A DNA stretch of 64,000 bases from an uncultured Eubacterium sp. (lineage in GTDB: Bacteria > Bacillota > Clostridia > Lachnospirales > Lachnospiraceae): positions 108,943 to 172,942 of the forward strand of contig CAJUBZ010000001.1 of assembly GCA_910584795.1 (NCBI GenBank), in the 5' to 3' direction. Under the pieces are notes generated by a model. The model made no database searches. It saw nothing but the letters and a program-made list of their open reading frames with translations, and had not been told where the DNA came from. Positions 23,193-31,527 of this stretch are shown here, one piece after another. The first letter of the stretch is position 1. Each line of letters opens with the position of its first letter. A program made the position numbers and the translations under genes.

Positions 23193-25111
23193 TGGCACAG
23201 GCAAAGGTTGTAAAAGGTCCGGGACGTAGAAATATGGGGCCTGCACAAAAAATAGAACATCCATTTCAGATTATAGGAAAAATATTGAAATTTATGAGCA
23301 CACATTATCTGCCTCATTTAATTATTGTTCTGGTTTGTATTGTGGCAAGTGTTTTTGCCAATGTTCAGGGAACATGGTTTTTACAGAGTTTAATTGATGA
23401 ATATATTATGCCGATGATTAAGTCTGGAAGTAGTGATTTTTCACCATTACTGGGTGCTATGGGAAGAGTTGGTGTTTTCTATGTGATTGGAATTGTATGT
23501 ACTCTGGCACAGGCTGAAATTATGGTGTTTGTTACGCAAGGAGTATTACGTGATTTAAGAGTTGAAATGTTTAATCATATGCAGTCACTTCCAATCAAAT
23601 ATTTTGACAGAACATCTCATGGAGATATTATGTCCATGTACACGAATGATATTGATACTCTCAGACAGATGGTCAGTCAGGCTCTGCCACAAGTATTTAA
23701 TAGTGTGATTACTGTTGTGAGTGTTCTGGTAGCAATGATAAGTCTGAGTGCTCCTCTGACAGTATTAACCATAGTAATGATTGTTGTAATGATGCTGGTA
23801 TCAAAACAGTTAACTACGTTATCGGGAAAATATTTTTTGGCACAACAACAGGATATCGGTAAAGTGAATGGATATATTGAAGAGATGATGGAAGGGCAGA
23901 AAGTGGTCAAAGTATTCTGCCATGAGGAACAGGCTATCAACGAGTTCGATGAAATCAATAATAAATTATTTGAATCAGCAAACAATGCGAACAAGTTTGC
24001 CAATGTTATGGCACCGTGTAATGGACAGTTAAGTAATCTGAGTTATGTTCTCTGTGCATGTTTTGGTGCAGTAATCGCAATTAATGGTTTTTTGGGTTTT
24101 GGACTGACACCAGGTGCCTTAGTAAGTTTTCTTACTTACAACAAACAGTTTGCCCAGCCAATTAATCAGGTAACTATGCAGATGAACAGTATTGTTATGG
24201 CTTTGGCTGGTGCAGATAGAATTTTTAAGCTGTTAGCAGAAAAACCGGAAGTTGATGAGGGATATGTTACGCTAGTACGCTGCAAAAAAGAGCAGGGTCA
24301 GATTATAGAATGCAAGGAACGTACTGGTATGTGGGCATGGAAACATTATCATAAAGATAGTGATACAACTACTTATACTGAAATGAAAGGGGAAATTGTT
24401 TTTGATGGTGTTGACTTTGGGTATACCGATGAAAAAATTGTCCTTCATGATGTGAAATTATATGCTGACCCTGGACAGAAACTTGCATTTGTCGGTTCTA
24501 CCGGAGCAGGTAAAACAACAATTACAAATCTGATAAACAGATTCTATGATATTCAGGATGGAAAGATCAGATATGATGGAATTAATATCAATAAAATAAA
24601 GAAAGCAGATTTAAGACGTTCTTTGGGAATTGTGTTACAGGATACACATTTGTTTACAGGTACAGTTATGGATAATATTCGTTATGGTAATCTGCAGGCA
24701 ACAGATGAGGAGGTTATTGCTGCAGCCAGACTGGCGAATGCAGATAGTTTTATCAGAAGACTTCCGGATGGGTATCATACAATGCTTACAGGAGATGGCG
24801 GCAATCTTTCACAGGGACAGAGACAGTTACTTGCGATTGCAAGAGCCGCGGTTGCCAATCCACCGGCGCTAATATTAGATGAAGCAACTTCAAGTATTGA
24901 TACCAGAACAGAGCGTATCGTTCAGGAAGGTATGGATGCCCTGATGAAAGGAAGAACTACTTTTGTCATTGCTCACAGACTTTCTACTATTAAGAATAGT
25001 GATTGTATTATGGTATTGGAACAGGGAAGAATTATCGAGCGTGGAAATCATGACCAGTTGATGGAAGAAAAGGGAACTTACTATAAACTTCAGACAGGAA
25101 CGAGTGAGTAA
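23192..25111 (+). CDS. ABC exporter half-transporter, catalytic subunit
   Basis: The 639-residue partner has an N-terminal cytoplasmic tail, six membrane helices and a canonical ATPase domain. Walker A is FVGSTGAGKTT, the signature is LSQGQRQLL, Walker B is LILDEATSSID with the catalytic Glu, and the switch His is in IAHRLST. A roughly 60-residue insertion with a Trp-rich stretch (RTGMWAWKHYHKD) lies between the membrane and ATPase domains. With its neighbour it should form a heterodimeric drug or lipid exporter under MarR control. The substrate is unknown. Confidence 0.92.
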   Translation: MAQAKVVKGPGRRNMGPAQKIEHPFQIIGKILKFMSTHYLPHLIIVLVCIVASVFANVQGTWFLQSLIDEYIMPMIKSGSSDFSPLLGAMGRVGVFYVIGIVCTLAQAEIMVFVTQGVLRDLRVEMFNHMQSLPIKYFDRTSHGDIMSMYTNDIDTLRQMVSQALPQVFNSVITVVSVLVAMISLSAPLTVLTIVMIVVMMLVSKQLTTLSGKYFLAQQQDIGKVNGYIEEMMEGQKVVKVFCHEEQAINEFDEINNKLFESANNANKFANVMAPCNGQLSNLSYVLCACFGAVIAINGFLGFGLTPGALVSFLTYNKQFAQPINQVTMQMNSIVMALAGADRIFKLLAEKPEVDEGYVTLVRCKKEQGQIIECKERTGMWAWKHYHKDSDTTTYTEMKGEIVFDGVDFGYTDEKIVLHDVKLYADPGQKLAFVGSTGAGKTTITNLINRFYDIQDGKIRYDGININKIKKADLRRSLGIVLQDTHLFTGTVMDNIRYGNLQATDEEVIAAARLANADSFIRRLPDGYHTMLTGDGGNLSQGQRQLLAIARAAVANPPALILDEATSSIDTRTERIVQEGMDALMKGRTTFVIAHRLSTIKNSDCIMVLEQGRIIERGNHDQLMEEKGTYYKLQTGTSE

Positions 25112-25188
25112 TGAATTTTTTAACAAGTTGTTAATGAAATTTAGATATAAAATAATATTTTGCCTGCATATATTAGTAAATAATATGG

Positions 25189-25325
25189 TAACAATTCAAT
25201 CATGCAAAAAAGAGCAGGATTTCAAAAATCTGCTTTTAGGAGTTTGAATGATGGCTCTTTTTGTATATAGTGTCTGAATCAGTGAGAAGTAACGAAGTGC
25301 ATTCGAGCTGATGGCTAAATTGTTA
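25189..25325. repeat. Palindromic intergenic element, copy B, enclosing a terminator-like hairpin
   Basis: The left end TAACAATTCAATCATGC (25189-25205) and right end TGGCTAAATTGTTA (25312-25325) match copy A, with the arms changed in step (TAACAATT and AATTGTTA instead of TAACAGTT and AACTGTTA). The 3' core CGAAGTGCATTCGAGCTGAT corresponds to the 3' core of copy A. The inner hairpin is different. AAAAAGAGC (25207-25215) pairs with GCTCTTTTT (25254-25262), enclosing AGCAGGATTT and AAATCTGCT followed by TTT. This can terminate the ABC transcript. Confidence 0.7.
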
Positions 25326-25347
25326 CATGATATATGCGGGTATTTTT

Positions 25348-26184
25348 ATGAAGAAATATTATTATGTAGTACTGACAATTTTATTAGGAATGATTTGTGT
25401 TTATCTTACAGGATATATGGTACGTAGTTCTTATTTTATAAAGGAAAATCTGGTTGAGACAATGGAATTTCGAAATTGTAAAATTAGAACAAAAGTATTA
25501 AAAGATGCAAAAGAGGTGGCAGAAAAAAGAAATTATGATTTCTCAAAAATTATAGCAGTAAATTTTTTAGAAAATAATAATTCTTTAACCAAACTACATT
25601 TAAAAGGTAAAAATGTAAAACGTTCAGAGAAAATGTATATTCAGTTTAGCAATCAGGAATATCAAAAGATTTATCGGGGATTTGCAGCAATATTGAATGA
25701 TTTGAAATATTTTCCGGTTGCACAGAGCAGGAGCAGTGAGTACTGGGTAGGCTACGATAATAGTTTTGGTGCTGATAGAAATTTTAGAGGGGCATACAAG
25801 CATGAAGGTTGTGATATTATGGCAGAAAAGAATGTCAGTGGGTTTTATCCTGTTATTAGTGCAACAGATGGTGTTATTGAAAATATTGGCTGGCTGCCCA
25901 AAGGCGGTTATCGTGTAGGTATCAGAAGTAATCATGGCGGCTATTTTTATTATGCACATTTATCAGCCTATGCAAATATCAAAAGAGGGGATCGTATCAA
26001 AGCAGGAACGCTCCTTGGCTATATGGGGGATACTGGTTATGGAGAGGAAGGTACAAAGGGAAAATTTGATGTACATCTGCATTTTGGAATCTACATTGCT
26101 ACAGAAAATTATGATGAGTTAAGTATCAATCCTTATTATATTTTAAAATATCTGGAAGAGAGTGTATTATATGCAGATTATTAG
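25348..26184 (+). CDS. M23 family metallopeptidase (LytM-type endopeptidase), membrane anchored
   Basis: The 278-residue protein has an N-terminal signal anchor (MKKYYYVVLTILLGMICVYL) and a C-terminal M23 domain. The zinc ligands are visible as HxxxD in YKHEGCDIM and HxH in DVHLHFGI, with a further His in YYAHLSAY. M23 enzymes cleave peptide cross-bridges of peptidoglycan. The middle region has no assigned domain. An earlier ATG at 25327 overlaps the repeat element and lacks a ribosome binding site. The start at 25348 has only a weak GGG upstream, so initiation is uncertain. Confidence 0.85.
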   Translation: MKKYYYVVLTILLGMICVYLTGYMVRSSYFIKENLVETMEFRNCKIRTKVLKDAKEVAEKRNYDFSKIIAVNFLENNNSLTKLHLKGKNVKRSEKMYIQFSNQEYQKIYRGFAAILNDLKYFPVAQSRSSEYWVGYDNSFGADRNFRGAYKHEGCDIMAEKNVSGFYPVISATDGVIENIGWLPKGGYRVGIRSNHGGYFYYAHLSAYANIKRGDRIKAGTLLGYMGDTGYGEEGTKGKFDVHLHFGIYIATENYDELSINPYYILKYLEESVLYADY

Positions 26185-26201
26185 TACTTTAACAAACCTT
26201 C

Positions 26202-26230
26202 TTGATATAAACGTAATTAGAGTGTAAAAT
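26202..26230 (+). promoter_or_regulatory. Promoter of ridA
   Basis: TTGATA (26202-26207) and TAAAAT (26225-26230) are spaced 17 bases and lie 37 bases before the ridA start. Confidence 0.6.
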
Positions 26231-26266
26231 AGGATTGGTTATAGTTTAAGAAAGAAGGTATTTACA

Positions 26267-26641
26267 ATGGAAAAATTAAGTACAAATAAAGCACCTGCAG
26301 CAATTGGACCATATTCACAGGCAGTAAAAACAGGTAATCTTTTATTATCATCAGGTCAGATTGCTTTAGATCCTGTAACAGGAGAGGTTGTCGGAACTAC
26401 GATTGAAGAGCAGACAGAGCAGGTAATGAAGAATCTTGGTGCGATTTTGGAGGAAGCAGGTCTTACTTATGCAAATGTGGTTAAAACAGTATGTTTCTTA
26501 GATGACATGGGAGATTTTGGAGCATTCAATGAAATTTATGGAAAATATTTTTCTGAGAAACCAGCAAGAAGCTGTGTAGCAGTTAAGACATTACCAAAGA
26601 ATGTACTCTGTGAAGTTGAAGTAATTGCAGAGATTGCTTAA
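26267..26641 (+). CDS. ridA: RidA family enamine/imine deaminase
   Basis: RidA hydrolyses reactive enamine and imine intermediates such as 2-aminoacrylate. The 124-residue protein opens with APAAIGPYSQAVKTGNLLLS and ends with the signature RSCVAVKTLPKNVLCEVEVIA, which contains the conserved substrate-binding Arg and Glu. The length is typical. It has its own promoter and an AAGAAGG site. The cupin gene follows by 23 bases, probably in one transcript. Confidence 0.94.
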   Translation: MEKLSTNKAPAAIGPYSQAVKTGNLLLSSGQIALDPVTGEVVGTTIEEQTEQVMKNLGAILEEAGLTYANVVKTVCFLDDMGDFGAFNEIYGKYFSEKPARSCVAVKTLPKNVLCEVEVIAEIA

Positions 26642-26664
26642 ATATAAAGGGGAGTGAAATTGCA

Positions 26665-27105
26665 ATGAAGAAAGATTGTTTATTCAATAATACTTTGGAA
26701 GTTTCCAGTTTTAATGGCGAGGGATATCTGCCGATGATTGATTTTGAATCATGGCGTGTGGCAGAACTACGATATATTGATGAGTTAGAGCCCGACCGTA
26801 TTGATAATATGCAGAAGCATAATGAAACAGATGAGATTTTTGTGGTTTTACAGGGAGATTTCACATTATTTCTCGGAGGAACGGGAGAGGAAATTGGAGA
26901 TATTGAAGCAATAAAGCTTGAACCATTAAAATTGTATAATGTTAAGAAGGGAACATTTCACACTCATACTCCAGAAAAGAATTGCACGTGTCTGATTGTT
27001 GAAAACAGGGATACGACGGATGATAATTCTCCGAAGATTAAAATTACAACAGAACAAAGTAATAAAATTATCGAGTTATATAATAAAGTAAATAATAAGC
27101 GCTAG
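26665..27105 (+). CDS. Cupin-fold protein of unknown substrate
   Basis: The 146-residue protein has cupin features: MQKHNETDEIFVVLQGDFTLF for motif 1, and a KKGTFHTHTPEKNC stretch for motif 2 with His residues that could hold a metal. It resembles small cupins of the ureidoglycolate lyase-like group, but no pathway context supports that function here. The stop codon lies in the stem of a terminator hairpin, so the ridA-cupin transcript probably ends there. Confidence 0.65.
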   Translation: MKKDCLFNNTLEVSSFNGEGYLPMIDFESWRVAELRYIDELEPDRIDNMQKHNETDEIFVVLQGDFTLFLGGTGEEIGDIEAIKLEPLKLYNVKKGTFHTHTPEKNCTCLIVENRDTTDDNSPKIKITTEQSNKIIELYNKVNNKR

Positions 27106-27126
27106 GCATCTGCTTAGCGCCCTTTT
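27099..27126 (+). terminator. Terminator overlapping the cupin stop codon
   Basis: GCGCTAGGC (27099-27107) pairs with GCTTAGCGC (27112-27120), with one G-T pair and a loop ATCT, followed by CCTTTT. The TAG stop at 27103 is inside the stem. Confidence 0.6.
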
Positions 27127-27134
27127 GGTGTTTT

Positions 27135-27842
27135 ATGAGATTAGACAAATATTTAACAACTCTGGGTGTAGGTTCAAGAAGCCAGGCGAAAGAGCTGATT
27201 AAAAAAGGAAAAATAAAAGTAAATAATCAGATAGTAAAAAAGCCGGAACAGCATGTGAAAGAAGGCGAAGATATTATTAATATGGAAGGACTGGATTTGA
27301 GTTATCATAAGTTTTATTATTATATGTTGAACAAACCGGCGGGTGTCTTGACAGCGGTATCTGATTTTCAATGTGAGACAGTACTTGATATCATGGATGT
27401 TACTCCGAAGAGAGGGCTTTTTCCAGTAGGAAGACTTGATAAGGATACAGAAGGTTTATTGCTTATTACAAATGATGGCGAATTATCCCATATGCTTTTA
27501 TCTCCAGCGAAACATGTAGATAAAAAATATTATGTAGAATTGGATGGTACAGTGGACAGTCAGCTTGTTGATTGTTTTAGAACAGGATTTGATATTGGAG
27601 AAAAAAATATTACAAAACCTGCAGTTTTAGAAGTTATTGATATTAACAAGGCATATGTTACTATCACTGAAGGAAAATATCATCAGGTAAAGAGGATGTT
27701 TAAGCACTTTGGATTGACGGTGACTTATTTAAAAAGAATCAGTATGGGACCTTTAGTGTTGGATGCGTCTTTAAAGCAGGGAGAGTATAGGATACTAAAG
27801 AAGGAAGAGGTAGAACAGCTTCTTGAATATAAAAAATCATAA
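27135..27842 (+). CDS. RsuA/RluB/RluE family rRNA pseudouridine synthase
   Basis: The 235-residue enzyme isomerises a specific uridine in rRNA. An S4 RNA-binding domain occupies residues 1 to about 60 (MRLDKYLTTLGVGSRSQAKE). The catalytic segment is GRLDKDTEGLLLITNDG with the essential Asp, and the C-terminal motif GKYHQVKRMF is typical of the RsuA group. The length matches RsuA (16S U516), but RluB-like targets on 23S rRNA cannot be excluded by sequence reading. The start is 9 bases after the preceding hairpin with only a weak ribosome binding site. Confidence 0.9.
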   Translation: MRLDKYLTTLGVGSRSQAKELIKKGKIKVNNQIVKKPEQHVKEGEDIINMEGLDLSYHKFYYYMLNKPAGVLTAVSDFQCETVLDIMDVTPKRGLFPVGRLDKDTEGLLLITNDGELSHMLLSPAKHVDKKYYVELDGTVDSQLVDCFRTGFDIGEKNITKPAVLEVIDINKAYVTITEGKYHQVKRMFKHFGLTVTYLKRISMGPLVLDASLKQGEYRILKKEEVEQLLEYKKS

Positions 27843-27896
27843 GCTGGCAGTAAAATCATTTGGTTAGTACCTACGATTATAAATTTGTGAGGAAAT

Positions 27897-28856
27897 ATGC
27901 AGGAAATATATATTCATAAAAATGAAGCGGGACAGAGATTTGATAAGTTTCTTTTTAAATATTTTAAAGAAGCTCCAGCCAGCTTTATTTATAAAATGCT
28001 TAGAAAAAAGAATATTGTTTTAAATGGAAAAAAATCAGATGGTAGAGATAAGTTAAAGGAAGAAGATATTATAAAAATATTTATGTCCGACGAAACCATT
28101 GATAAATTCCGGGGATGTAAAAAACAGGAAATTGCAGCTCCTTTTAATTTAGATATTGTATACGAAGATGAAAATGTTGTTTTTATCAATAAGCCTTCAG
28201 GGATGTTAAGTCAGAAGGCGACAGAAAATGATGTTTCCGTGAACGAATATCTAATTTCTTATCTGATAAACAAAGGAGAAATAACAGAAAAGGATTTGTA
28301 TACTTTTAAACCAGGTGTCTGTAACAGACTGGATAGAAATACCAGCGGATTAATTGTTGCTGGAAAGTCTCTGACAGGGCTGCAGGAGATGTCCCTGATG
28401 TTTAAGGAACGCATGATGGACAAGTATTATTTAGCATTAGTAGAAGGTACTGTGAATGAAAGTATGACGATAAAAGGTTATCTAACAAAGGACGAGAATA
28501 CAAATAAAGTGTCTATTAACCAAAGTAATATTGAGGGGCAATACATAGAGACTCAGTATGAACCATTAAAACATCAGAAGAATCTTACTCTTTTGAAAGT
28601 AAAGCTGGTAACAGGAAAGCCACATCAAATCCGTGCACATTTAGCATCTATAGGGAATCCAATTATTGGAGATTACAAATATGGACATAAAAATGTAAAT
28701 GATAAATATAAAAAAGATTATGGTATAGAAAATCAAATGCTTCATTCATGGCAGTTGGTTTTTAAAGAGGTAGATGGAAGTTGTACAAATTTGTCAAACA
28801 AAACATTTCAGGCACATCCGCCAAAGGAGTTTGACCTTATTTTAAATTATAAATAA
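27897..28856 (+). CDS. RluA family pseudouridine synthase (RluC-like)
   Basis: The 319-residue enzyme has an N-terminal S4 domain (RFDKFLFKYFKEAPASFIYKM) and the RluA catalytic core with VCNRLDRNTSGLIVAGKS, where Asp is the nucleophile. The C-terminal GKPHQIRAHLASIGNPIIGD is the family signature. RluA-group enzymes modify 23S rRNA or tRNA. The exact site is not assignable, and the rluD-like paralogue is at 60 kb. It follows the RsuA-type gene by 54 bases and precedes recU by 20. Confidence 0.92.
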   Translation: MQEIYIHKNEAGQRFDKFLFKYFKEAPASFIYKMLRKKNIVLNGKKSDGRDKLKEEDIIKIFMSDETIDKFRGCKKQEIAAPFNLDIVYEDENVVFINKPSGMLSQKATENDVSVNEYLISYLINKGEITEKDLYTFKPGVCNRLDRNTSGLIVAGKSLTGLQEMSLMFKERMMDKYYLALVEGTVNESMTIKGYLTKDENTNKVSINQSNIEGQYIETQYEPLKHQKNLTLLKVKLVTGKPHQIRAHLASIGNPIIGDYKYGHKNVNDKYKKDYGIENQMLHSWQLVFKEVDGSCTNLSNKTFQAHPPKEFDLILNYK

Positions 28857-28876
28857 CGAATTAGGAGAATCACAAA

Positions 28877-29413
28877 ATGGGAACATGGTCATCAAGAGGT
28901 CTTCGCGGCTCTACGTTGGAGGATATGATAAATATGACAAATGACAATTACAGAGAAAAAGGGCTGGCACTGATTCAAAAGATACCAACGCCGATTACTC
29001 CGGTGAAAATAGATCAAAGTACCAGACATATTACACTGGCGTATTTCGAAAAACAGAGTACTGTGGATTATATCGGTTCTGTTCAGGGGATTCCTGTCTG
29101 CTTTGATGCGAAGGAATGCGCGGTGGATACATTTCCCATGATGAACATTCATGAACATCAGGTATCATTTATGGAAGATTTTGAAAAGCAGGGCGGTGTT
29201 TCCTTTATTATACTTTTTTATTCCCATAAAAATGAGGTCTTTTATATTCCTTTTTCTGATATCAGGAAGTTTTATGATAGAAGTGTCACTGGAGGAAGAA
29301 AGAGTTTTAAATATGATGAAATTGATAAGAGTTACCGCTTGGGAAAAGCTCCCGGGGCTTTAGTCCATTACCTAGAGGGCATACAAAAAGATTTAAATGA
29401 GAGAAACGAATAG
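28877..29413 (+). CDS. recU: Holliday junction resolvase RecU
   Basis: RecU is the Gram-positive Holliday junction-cleaving nuclease and works with RuvAB, encoded at 1.3-3 kb. The 178-residue protein shows RGSTLEDMINMTNDNY with an active-site Glu, KIPTPITPVKI, and YIGSVQGIPVCFDAKE carrying the D-x-E/K nuclease core. The stalk region and length fit the family. TTAGGAG precedes the start. Confidence 0.93.
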   Translation: MGTWSSRGLRGSTLEDMINMTNDNYREKGLALIQKIPTPITPVKIDQSTRHITLAYFEKQSTVDYIGSVQGIPVCFDAKECAVDTFPMMNIHEHQVSFMEDFEKQGGVSFIILFYSHKNEVFYIPFSDIRKFYDRSVTGGRKSFKYDEIDKSYRLGKAPGALVHYLEGIQKDLNERNE

Positions 29414-29464
29414 TACATACATGATTGATATAATGTATTATAATCGAATATAATGATTTTTTTC

Positions 29465-29493
29465 TTGACAGAAGAAAGAGAATCATGTAAGAT
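29465..29493 (+). promoter_or_regulatory. Promoter of the his operon
   Basis: TTGACA (29465-29470) and TAAGAT (29488-29493) are spaced 17 bases, leaving a leader of about 60 bases before hisZ. Confidence 0.7.
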
Positions 29494-29545
29494 AACGTTT
29501 GACTTGTTATCGAGGTAGCGAATTACCACTTTACAATACTAAAGT
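29491..29545 (+). promoter_or_regulatory. Inverted repeat at the his promoter and leader hairpins
   Basis: GATAAC (29491-29496) and GTTATC (29506-29511) form an inverted repeat that starts inside the -10 box, a plausible repressor operator. In the leader itself GGTA/TACC (29514-29517, 29524-29527) and ACTTTA/TAAAGT (29528-29533, 29540-29545) can form short adjacent hairpins just before the ribosome binding site. No T-box or His-codon leader peptide is visible. Confidence 0.45.
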
Positions 29546-29559
29546 AAAACGGAGGCAAT

Positions 29560-30759
29560 ATGAGCAAAGTATTATTACATACACCAGTTGGTGTGAGAGA
29601 CATTTATGGCAAAGAGTGTGCGGTGAAATTAACCATAGAAAATAATATTAATAAGGTTTTTAATTTATATGGATATCATAATATCCAGACGCCTACTTTT
29701 GAGTTTTTTGATATATTTAGTAAAGAGAGAGGGTCAGTAGCATCAAAAAATTTATACAAATTTTTTGACAGAGAAGGAAATACGCTGGTTTTAAGACCGG
29801 ATATAACACCGTCTATTGCAAGGCTGGCGGCAAAATATTATATGGATGCGAATGTTCCTATTAAACTTTGCTATAATGCCAATACATATGTAAACACATC
29901 AGAATTACAGGGAAAATTAAAAGAAACGACACAGTTAGGCTGTGAACTTATTAATGACAATTCTGTAGAAGCAGATGCAGAGATAATTGCATTGGTAGTG
30001 GAGTCTATAAAGGCATCGGGGCTTACAGAGTTTCTGGTAGAAGTAGGACATGTAGATTTTTATAATGGATTAATAGCTGAAAGCGGACTGGATGAGGAAG
30101 CAGAAGTAGCATTGCGTGAAATGATTTTAAATAAAAATGATTTTGCAGTGGAAGAGATTTTGAACCAGAATCATGTAACTGGTGAAGTAAAAAATGCAAT
30201 GTTAAAACTTCCCGAATTATTCGGTTCAGTAGATGTTTTGAATACTGCCAAAGATCTTACATCGAATAAGAAAGCTTTAAATGCCATTAAACGTTTGGAA
30301 AAACTATATGCGATTTTGGAAGATTATGGTGTCAGCAGATACATTAGCTTTGATCTTGCATCATTAAGTAATTATGGTTATTATACAGGAATTATATTTA
30401 AAGGATTTACTTATGGCACAGGAGAGCAGATTGCTGCTGGTGGAAGATATGACAAATTGCTTTCACAGTTCGGTAAAAATGCTGCAGCGATAGGATTTGC
30501 TGTTTATATGGATCAGATTATGATAGCCCATAGTGGGAATATACAGAAAACGGATTATGAGTATGAGGTTATTGTATATGAGCCAAAGTTTAGAAAATAT
30601 GCTTTCTCTCTGGCTGGTGATTTGAGAAATAGTGGAATTAAGACAGAGTTAATTCCAAAGAAAAAAGAGATTGATATTGATGAATATAAGAAATTTAAAT
30701 TAGACGATGGTGCATCAAAAGTAACATATGTTTCAAAAGACGGAGCAGTCATTTTGTAA
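29560..30759 (+). CDS. hisZ: ATP phosphoribosyltransferase regulatory subunit HisZ
   Basis: HisZ is a histidyl-tRNA synthetase paralogue that activates the short form of HisG. The 399-residue protein opens with TPVGVRDIYGKECAVKLTIE and contains LVLRPDITPSIARLAAKYY and GGRYDKLLSQFG. These are class II synthetase motifs seen in HisZ. It is shorter than HisRS, and the next gene encodes a short HisG without the regulatory C-terminal domain, which fits the HisG-HisZ octamer. CGGAGG precedes the start. It heads the operon. Confidence 0.94.
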   Translation: MSKVLLHTPVGVRDIYGKECAVKLTIENNINKVFNLYGYHNIQTPTFEFFDIFSKERGSVASKNLYKFFDREGNTLVLRPDITPSIARLAAKYYMDANVPIKLCYNANTYVNTSELQGKLKETTQLGCELINDNSVEADAEIIALVVESIKASGLTEFLVEVGHVDFYNGLIAESGLDEEAEVALREMILNKNDFAVEEILNQNHVTGEVKNAMLKLPELFGSVDVLNTAKDLTSNKKALNAIKRLEKLYAILEDYGVSRYISFDLASLSNYGYYTGIIFKGFTYGTGEQIAAGGRYDKLLSQFGKNAAAIGFAVYMDQIMIAHSGNIQKTDYEYEVIVYEPKFRKYAFSLAGDLRNSGIKTELIPKKKEIDIDEYKKFKLDDGASKVTYVSKDGAVIL

Positions 30760-30815
30760 TCTGGAAAAGGACGATGACAGTTTACAAAGACACAGATAAT
30801 TACTAGGAGGCAGAT

Positions 30816-31457
30816 ATGAGATATTTAACGTTTGCCCTTGCAAAAGGCAGGCTGGCAAAAACAGCAATGAAGATGTTTGAAGAAATCGGTATTGAATGTG
30901 AGGAAATGAAAGATGAGAAAACAAGAAAACTGATTTTTGTAAATGAGGAATTGAAATTAAAGTTTTTCCTTGCAAAGGCAAGTGATGTTCCAACTTATGT
31001 GGAATATGGTGCTGCAGATATTGGTATTGTTGGAAAAGATACGATTTTAGAAGAAGATAGAAAGTTATATGAAGTATTAGATTTAGGTTTTGGAAACTGC
31101 AAGATGTGTGTATGTGGTCCCGAATCGGCGAGAGAAATGCTAAAAGACAGAAGAATGATTCGTGTTGCATCGAAATATCCAAAGATTGCAAAGGATTATT
31201 TTTACAATAAAAAGCATCAGACCGTAGAAATAATAAAATTGAACGGTTCTGTTGAATTAGCTCCGATTGTAGGATTGTCAGAGGTGATTGTTGATATTGT
31301 TGAGACAGGGGCTACTTTAAGGGAAAATGGACTTGGTGTCTTGGAAGAGGTCTGTCCGTTATCTGCCAGAATGGTAGTAAATCAGGTTAGCATGAAAATG
31401 GAAGATGAGAGAATTCGAAAAATTATATCTGATTTAAAAGAAAAGATGAATGGTTAA
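30816..31457 (+). CDS. hisG: ATP phosphoribosyltransferase catalytic subunit HisG (short form)
   Basis: HisG starts histidine synthesis by joining ATP and PRPP. The 213-residue length shows the short form that needs HisZ. Visible motifs are LTFALAKGRLAKTA at the N-terminus, YGAADIGIVGKDTILE, and VDIVETGATLRENGL, the PRPP-binding site region. The gene lies 56 bases after hisZ with an AGGAGG site. hisD follows after a small hairpin. Confidence 0.96.
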   Translation: MRYLTFALAKGRLAKTAMKMFEEIGIECEEMKDEKTRKLIFVNEELKLKFFLAKASDVPTYVEYGAADIGIVGKDTILEEDRKLYEVLDLGFGNCKMCVCGPESAREMLKDRRMIRVASKYPKIAKDYFYNKKHQTVEIIKLNGSVELAPIVGLSEVIVDIVETGATLRENGLGVLEEVCPLSARMVVNQVSMKMEDERIRKIISDLKEKMNG

Positions 31458-31527
31458 ACATGGTATATTAAGAATTTTATAAAAAAAAAGCATGCCACAT
31501 AGGCCTTGTGGCAGAATGGAGCATAAT

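Noticed and set aside
29414..29559. T-box or His-leader attenuator upstream of hisZ
   Set aside because: The leader is only about 60 bases after the promoter, with no T-box sequence, specifier loop or His-codon run.
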